Below are positions 59,494 through 64,000 of a DNA stretch of 64,000 nucleotides, in pieces (positions within the stretch are counted from its first letter, which is position 1; each line of letters starts with the position of its first letter). The notes under the pieces were generated by a model. The model saw only the letters and a list, made by a program, of their open reading frames with translations, did no database searches and was not told where the DNA came from. Source of the stretch: an uncultured Acetatifactor sp. (GTDB taxonomy: Bacteria; Bacillota; Clostridia; Lachnospirales; Lachnospiraceae). Both the position numbers and the translations under genes were made by a program. The stretch lies in NCBI GenBank assembly GCA_910586215.1, contig CAJUGH010000020.1, forward strand, positions 15,509 through 79,508, given 5' to 3'.

Positions 59494-60471
59494 ATGGGAA
59501 AAATAGATACTATAACCAAAGAATATATGGAGAACCCGATAGTCTTTGCGGACGCATTTAACCAGTTTTTATACCATGGGGATCAGAAAATCGACTCTGC
59601 TCAGCTGACGGAATTAGATACAACGGAAATTGTAATTCCATACGGGTCCAACGGTGCCGGTGTGCCGGAGCAGAAATATTGAGATGTGCTGAAACTTCTG
59701 TATGCCATGACGGACGGCAGGACGGCATACTGCGTTGTGGGAATCGAGAACCAGGCAGAAATCCATTATGCCCTTCCAGTCAAAAACGGTATTTATGATT
59801 TCCTCCAGCTGTCCCACCAGGTCAGTAAGGCCGCCAATGCCCATAGGCATGCCATGAAAGAGAAGAAATCGGAACGCTCAGATAATCCGCAAGAAAAAGA
59901 GGCTCCAACAGATGGTGAATTTCTAAGTGGCTTTTGGAAGACAGATCGCCTTATCCCTGTGATCACCCTTGTAATATATTTCGGATCAGACAGCTGGGAT
60001 GCACCACTCTCCCTAAAAGAAATGTATTCCAACACTGACAGCGCAATTTTAGCACATGCGCCGGACTACCACGTGAATCTGATCGCACCAAAGGAGATGT
60101 CGGATGATGAAATCAATGAATTCCACTCAAACCTGCGAGAAGTAATGCTATACATTAAGTATTCTAAAGATAAACAAACTCTGAATGAGGTCGTAGCAGA
60201 AGACATAAAATTTCAAAGCATGGAAAGACAGGCAGCTGAATTAATAAATGTTGTTACGGGATCCAAGTTGAAATATCCCGAAGGGAAAGGAGAGGTGAAT
60301 ATGTGTCTGGCGATTCAACAAATGCGAGAAGAAAGCAAAATAGAAGGTGCGGTAGAGACATATAAAGATTTAGGCATCTCTTTGGCAGAGACAATAAAAC
60401 GGATCGCAGAGAGGTTTCAGTTGACTGAAAATGAATCCAGCGAAATGGTAAAACAATATTGGAGGGGTTGA
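59494..60471 (+). pseudogene. Rpn-family recombination-promoting nuclease with one nonsense codon
   Basis: The frame encodes a PD-(D/E)XK Rpn/transposase_31 protein: MGKIDTITKEYMENPIVFAD, then a TGA at 59680-59682 in place of the usual Arg in the KYRDVLK motif. It continues DVLKLLYAMTDGRTAYCVVG, GIENQAEIHYALPVKNGIYD, LIPVITLVIYFGSDSWDAPL and a degenerate C-terminal half ending MVKQYWRG. One CGA-to-TGA change would explain it; the rest of the frame is open. Rpn proteins nick DNA and promote recA-independent recombination. Confidence 0.88.
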
Positions 60472-60526
60472 CAAACCTGGGGGTATCCCCTCTTTCTTTT
60501 ATTCAACAAGATCAATCTTCTGTCTT

Positions 60527-60568
60527 TCACACCATTGCTTCGATTATGTCTTTTATTTTTACTTTCAC
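60527..60568 (-). other. Orphan 13-codon frame behind a family C repeat
   Basis: GGGGTATAAAG (repeat end) precedes a GTG that opens MKVKIKDIIEAMV and then TGA. It looks like the first codons of a gene whose body has been lost. Not expected to be a functional protein. Confidence 0.35.
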
Positions 60569-60620
60569 CTTTATACCCCAAGCCCGCTTCAGTGGGCATA
60601 CCAGTCAAAATTTGAAAGTT
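60566..60620 (-). repeat. SD-carrying leader repeat family C, short copy 4
   Basis: Minus strand TTTTGACTGGTATGCCCACT, GAAGCGGGC, then TTGGGGTATAAAGGTG. The tall AGAGGGTGT hairpin is missing, but the outer parts and the SD-like GGGG end are kept. Confidence 0.6.
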
Positions 60621-60695
60621 TACTTTCAAACTTACAGACATCCCGCTTCAGCGGCACAAACAATGGATGAAGAACTCTGCTCTTGCGTTCTTTAC

Positions 60696-60772
60696 GTGTG
60701 AGATAGGCGCTCTTTGGCGCCGTAGAAGTTCTTAGCGTACGCATTTTGAACGCTTAGAACTTCTTCTCACAC
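60696..60772. repeat. Dispersed palindromic repeat family F, copy 2
   Basis: GTGTGAGATAGG...GTAGAAGTTCTTAGCG and CGCTTAGAACTTCTTCTCACAC are long inverted ends. A nested GGCGCTCTTTGGCGCC hairpin is present. It abuts repeat C copy 5 directly. Confidence 0.7.
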
Positions 60773-60880
60773 TTATACCTCCTGCCCGCTTAAAGAGGGG
60801 TGTTTATACACCCTCTTGCGGACGTATCAATCAATATCTGCCCTCTAATGGCAGACCGCCAGATCTGACACTCAATAATT
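60772..60880 (-). repeat. SD-carrying leader repeat family C, copy 5
   Basis: Minus strand GGCGGTCTGCCAT, ATATTGATTGATACGTCCGC, AAGAGGGTGT...ACACCCCTCTTT, GCGGGCAGGAGGTATAAGTG. A perfect AGGAGG is now followed by GTG and a short frame into repeat F, so its gene is gone. Confidence 0.75.
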
Positions 60881-61016
60881 TTGCTGCGATAGAGCTATTT
60901 ATTTCCTTATTTGTATCTAGATAATGCAAAATAATCTGTCTTTGACGAATTTCTGCCAGTTCAGCTTGCACTTCGCTTTGCTGTTCTGTCTCTATATATA
61001 GCCAGAATTTCATCAC
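60831..61016 (-). CDS. Small ORF (61 aa) overlapping the lipoprotein stop, truncated by a repeat
   Basis: Begins MMKFWLYIETEQQSEVQAEL and continues RQRQIILHYLDTNKEINSSI and AAKLLSV, which resembles a helix-turn-helix tail, then enters repeat C (RSGGLPLEGRY). The ATG overlaps the TGA of the lipoprotein gene, so it could be translationally coupled. The end supplied by the repeat suggests a truncated gene. I cannot name a family. Confidence 0.4.
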   Translation of the reverse strand: MMKFWLYIETEQQSEVQAELAEIRQRQIILHYLDTNKEINSSIAAKLLSVRSGGLPLEGRY

Positions 61017-63271
61017 TGCTTATAGTTCCTCTCCCCCAGATACACCCCCACACGGCTCTCCAGATGGTCGATTACCATGTCCTGTGAGATGGCACCAGAG
61101 AAATACTGCTCCAGTTCTTCGAACATAATGCTCCTCAGTTCCACCGGGAAATATTTCAATGGCCTGGCTGTGGCAACCATATCCAGCAGGGTCTTCCTGT
61201 CCCGTTCTATATCCAGGTCGTTCCCAAGGGTGATGCCATCGAAACCCGATACATAAACCATCGTATCCTCATTCATGGCGGCAATCTGCTCCTCCAGCAC
61301 ATCCCTGCGCACGCTCAGGCCAAAGTTCAAATCCTTCGCGGCCTGGGACTGTCCCTCATAGGAGAGACACAGACTGATGAATGCAAACGCCACCTCCTTC
61401 TCCTCCTGGGTAGCCGTCCTGCGGACCGCCAGTGGGCTGCCGCCGCTCTCCAGGAAATGGGTGGATCCATCTTTCGTGGGATACCCGATATAATTGGCAT
61501 CCTGGCCGTAGCAGACACGATACAGAGCCAGATCCTCCGGCTTGTTGATATTCAATTCATTGCAGAGCACCTTCCCCTCCAGCAGGGAGCGGCCAGGGCT
61601 GACCCCTTCCTCCCTGACACAATATCTCTTAGCCAGTTCCAGGACCCTGCGGAATTCCCTGCTATCAAAATCCGTTGTGCCCGTTTCCCCATCCAGGAAA
61701 TACGCATCCTCTAACCCATGGCTGAGAATGCTCATGATGAAGTAGCCCCCGTAGTCTCCGCCATAAAAGTTAAAAATGGCTTCCAGCTCAGGCCTGTCCT
61801 CTATACACTGTAAAAATGCAGCATAATCCCAGTCCTTCAGATCCGGATCCCCTGTAACCAGGGTCCGCAGCCTAAAGTCCGTCACAATGCCATACAGAGT
61901 TCCATTGATCTTCCCCATCTCCAGGACAGATGTCTGTAATTCTTCCATCATACCCGATTGCTCCATAATGGTATCCAGAGGCTCCCACAGCTTTTCCTGT
62001 TCCTCAAAGCCTGTGAGCCTAGTATCCAGCAATACCGGGCCATTTCCTGCGATCAGCTCTGTCAGCAGTGCAGTCTGCTCATAGTCACTCTTCAGTGTAA
62101 TATGATAGCCTGGATACTGTTTGTTAAATGCCACCACAAGCGGCTGGTAGGACGACATTCTCATGGGAGATACTGCCATTGTAATCTCACAGATCTCCAC
62201 CTCTTCGGTGGTAGGCTCCAGACGAAGATAATGATACTTTTCAGCGTCCTTGTAAAGGAGAGAAATCTTCCCTTCTTCGTCTGCCTGTATGGCAGGTACT
62301 TCCTGCACTGCAATCCCATGATCGATCCACCGGTAAAGAAGCTCCGGATTCTTTCCAGACAGTCCACTGTGGTATACGCCCTCCGGATCCGCGTACAGCA
62401 AGGTATTTTCGTCAAGAAGCGTAAGACAATAGACATCCTCTTCGGGAGCGGCCAGCAACACCGGCCTGCCAGTCTCTGCATCCATATACTGCAGGGACAT
62501 CTGTAGGCTTGCCCCTATGCCATTTCCATTTGTTGTCCAGAAAGCCACACGGCCGTCATACAGGGGAACCAGTCCTCCTATATTGCCCTCTTCCATGACA
62601 TATTCCACCAGGATCTCCCCATCCTTAGAGACCAGCAGATACTGCCACGCCTCCTGTGTATGCCGCACCAGATGCACCACCCCGGAATGATCCACCGCAA
62701 AACAGGAAAGACTCATGATCACCTGGGAGAAGTCGCTTTCCCCTGGGAAATTCAAGGGAAACTCTCCCAACGGCTCATGGTTCCCGTCTCTCTCCATCAG
62801 AAAGTACCGATACTCCTCACCCTCCAGGGTCTCTGCCTCAAAGGTTACATAATGATCCAGGCCTGCTACCGGTCCTACGTCCCAGACCTGGTTCTCCCGG
62901 TCAAACCTTTGCGAAACCTTCTGACCCTCCACAGTCACACAGGAAAGCTCGTCCCAGCATTCCTCCACATTTTCAAAGAGATGCTTCTTAAAATAATATG
63001 CCCCGGTATCCCCCAGGAATATCCTGCTTCCTCCCCCTGCCAGGGCATTGGCCGGAGCTTCTACCTGTAGCGGCCTGCGGACTACCGCAGAATAGGCATC
63101 CAGGGAATTGTCCTGCCTGCCAGGATTCTTGTCATCCCCTGCGCCCTGGGGGTTCCCGGTTCCTTCTGTGCCGTCCGTCCTGTCATAGTTCTGTGTTTCT
63201 TTTGTGCCGCACCCGCCAAGGGCCAGGACAAAGATAACTGTCAATAAAATATAGCTGATTGTCTTCTTCAT
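61013..63271 (-). CDS. Large lipoprotein with beta-propeller-like and solute-binding-like parts
   Basis: A 752-residue lipoprotein. Signal MKKTISYILLTVIFVLALGG with lipobox LGGC, then an Asp/Gly/Asn-rich linker. Residues about 60-340 are strand-rich with repeated DG-type turns (RYFLMERDGNHEPLGEF, YLLVSKDGEILVEYV), like a propeller. From about 350 a family 1 solute-binding fold is suggested by YQPLVVAFNKQYPGYHITLK, INGTLYGIVTDF and EKEVAFAFISLCLSYEGQ. It may bind a ligand at the cell surface. A duplicate of its 3' end lies at 58053-58507. Confidence 0.8.
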   Translation of the reverse strand: MKKTISYILLTVIFVLALGGCGTKETQNYDRTDGTEGTGNPQGAGDDKNPGRQDNSLDAYSAVVRRPLQVEAPANALAGGGSRIFLGDTGAYYFKKHLFENVEECWDELSCVTVEGQKVSQRFDRENQVWDVGPVAGLDHYVTFEAETLEGEEYRYFLMERDGNHEPLGEFPLNFPGESDFSQVIMSLSCFAVDHSGVVHLVRHTQEAWQYLLVSKDGEILVEYVMEEGNIGGLVPLYDGRVAFWTTNGNGIGASLQMSLQYMDAETGRPVLLAAPEEDVYCLTLLDENTLLYADPEGVYHSGLSGKNPELLYRWIDHGIAVQEVPAIQADEEGKISLLYKDAEKYHYLRLEPTTEEVEICEITMAVSPMRMSSYQPLVVAFNKQYPGYHITLKSDYEQTALLTELIAGNGPVLLDTRLTGFEEQEKLWEPLDTIMEQSGMMEELQTSVLEMGKINGTLYGIVTDFRLRTLVTGDPDLKDWDYAAFLQCIEDRPELEAIFNFYGGDYGGYFIMSILSHGLEDAYFLDGETGTTDFDSREFRRVLELAKRYCVREEGVSPGRSLLEGKVLCNELNINKPEDLALYRVCYGQDANYIGYPTKDGSTHFLESGGSPLAVRRTATQEEKEVAFAFISLCLSYEGQSQAAKDLNFGLSVRRDVLEEQIAAMNEDTMVYVSGFDGITLGNDLDIERDRKTLLDMVATARPLKYFPVELRSIMFEELEQYFSGAISQDMVIDHLESRVGVYLGERNYKQ

Positions 63272-63293
63272 GGAATCTATTTCGTCCTTTTGT

Positions 63294-63638
63294 TTAGTTA
63301 TGTTTAACGCTATGTATAGTTCCAGTTAAATGTTCATGCTGGCTACCTTCTTGCCTGGTACCGCAATAATTACAGGAGTACTCACAGTACTTAAAATAAT
63401 ACGCGATTTGGCAATCATTTCTGTAAATCGGATTGTTTTGATTGTCGTATCCATATAAATACTGATGTGTCCCGCCCACCTTTAATTGTCCTGCACCTGT
63501 ATCTGCATGAGATCCAAAATGATGTACCCCATCTGAAGAACCACTGCATACAGCCGCAGATACAAGCATCGAATTACACATAAAAATCAACAAGGTTACG
63601 CAAAGTGCAGAAAGTGTTTTTGTCATAGGTTTCTTCAT
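63294..63638 (-). CDS. Small secreted Cys/His-rich protein
   Basis: A 114-residue exported protein I do not recognise. MKKPMTKTLSALCVTLLIFM is a signal peptide with cleavage likely after VSA. The mature part is rich in His and Cys: VHHFGSHADT, CQIAYYFKYCEYSCNYCGTR and HEHLTGTIHSVKH. The clustered Cys and His could bind metal or form disulfides. AT-rich against its neighbours. It lies 22 bp upstream of the large lipoprotein gene, in the same direction. Confidence 0.65.
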   Translation of the reverse strand: MKKPMTKTLSALCVTLLIFMCNSMLVSAAVCSGSSDGVHHFGSHADTGAGQLKVGGTHQYLYGYDNQNNPIYRNDCQIAYYFKYCEYSCNYCGTRQEGSQHEHLTGTIHSVKHN

Positions 63639-63930
63639 TATTCATTCCTACTTTTGTTTTTGCCGCCATTTTTTGTTTTAGACTTTTAGATTCCATTTTA
63701 TCAAGCTATACTTAATTGGTTTATGGTATTTGAAATATCACCATATATGCAATACCTTCTTGCGGCACATATTTATTATACATCCTAACATTAAGTTTGT
63801 CAACTCTCTCTCGCATATTTCAATCGCTTTACACATTAAAATTGTGTTTTCATATCTATTATTTTTTAGCGCATAAATATGCAACCATAAATACGGCAGA
63901 TATAAAAACCAATTATTATATGTTATAGGG
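63639..63930. other. AT-rich intergenic region upstream of the small secreted protein
   Basis: No supportable gene. Strongly AT-rich; likely holds the promoter of the secreted protein and lipoprotein unit, but several TATAAT-like strings make assignment unsafe. Confidence 0.5.
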
Positions 63931-64000
63931 CACAGTCAAAGACCCCGCTGCAAGCAACGGGGCATCAAATTTGTAGCGCTGCAGAGCAGCGGGGTATTTG
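63931..64000. repeat. Dispersed palindromic repeat family E, copy 2 (runs to window end)
   Basis: CACAGTCAAAGACCCCGCTG, CAACGGGGCATCAAATTTG, then GCGCTGCAGAGCAGCGGGGT ending ATTTG. It matches 21366-21450 in arrangement. The right end of the element may lie outside the window. Confidence 0.75.

Noticed and set aside
59680..59682. TGA in the Rpn gene read as selenocysteine or another recoded residue
   Set aside because: No SECIS-like hairpin seen downstream, and the family has Arg at this place, so a CGA-to-TGA mutation is simpler.
60566..60880. Tandem palindromes read as a CRISPR array
   Set aside because: Spacing is irregular, the units belong to different repeat families, there are no similar-sized unique spacers and no cas genes nearby.

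Overview
The window looks like chromosome of a Lachnospiraceae-type member of the Clostridia. Supporting signs are strong AGGAGG-like ribosome binding sites, a T-box leader in front of metG, a DUF6128 protein, a split transketolase, a UgpC/MsmX-type ATPase without local permeases, and GC-rich coding sequence (by eye about 50-55%) interrupted by a few clearly AT-rich islands. No plasmid, prophage, CRISPR array, rRNA operon or complete insertion sequence was seen. Genus and species cannot be decided from this sequence alone.

Layout. 0-3 kb: the end of a LacI-family gene, tadA, then an AT-rich island next to tRNA-Ala(GGC) that carries an anti-phage dCTP deaminase (DcdV/AvcD type) and a 56-residue ORF overlapping its 3' end. 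3-9 kb: a MutS2 paralogue without Smr domain, a GNAT enzyme, a free-standing structured RNA of about 390 nt with its own promoter and terminator, SRP RNA, a PflX-like radical SAM protein and a DUF6128 protein. 9-18.7 kb: a PucR/CdaR-type regulator, a UgpC/MsmX ATPase, a DUF624 membrane protein, a GNAT/hydrolase pair, T-box-controlled metG, a methyltransferase and a basic hypothetical protein. 18.7-26 kb: rpe, a membrane-anchored amidase, and a pentose operon (ribulokinase, L-ribulose-5-phosphate 4-epimerase, both transketolase halves). 26-36.6 kb: a DUF885 hydrolase, a DUF3825 protein, a secreted transglutaminase-like repeat protein, a mini-pilin with its prepilin peptidase, a cytidylate-kinase-like protein, a lipoprotein, a DnaQ-type exonuclease with a zinc ribbon, and a GH5 lipoprotein glycanase.

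36.6-46 kb is a sucrose system: binding lipoprotein, two permeases, GH13_4 amylosucrase-like enzyme, GH32 and fructokinase in one minus-strand operon, with a LacI repressor. The same 16-bp palindrome overlaps the -35 box of both the operon and the repressor gene, so sucrose control can be predicted from sequence. The ATPase is absent from the operon; the MsmX-like gene at 10.4-11.5 kb is the obvious candidate. 46-58 kb: UroD-like, DUF2284 and sugar-kinase-like genes, a heterodimeric ABC exporter, a PHP phosphoesterase, a pectin-type SGNH esterase and a PF09818 ATPase. 58-64 kb is a decayed, repeat-rich zone with a partial gene duplication, a nonsense-mutated Rpn nuclease, a large lipoprotein and a small secreted Cys/His-rich protein.

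Across the window are at least five families of short dispersed palindromic repeats. One lies directly in front of start codons and appears to supply the Shine-Dalgarno sequence. Another has 14-bp terminal inverted repeats, and its two halves flank a chitinase remnant. The best leads for new biology are the dCTP deaminase with its overlapping small ORF, the unclassified RNA at 5.85-6.23 kb, and the SD-carrying leader repeat.
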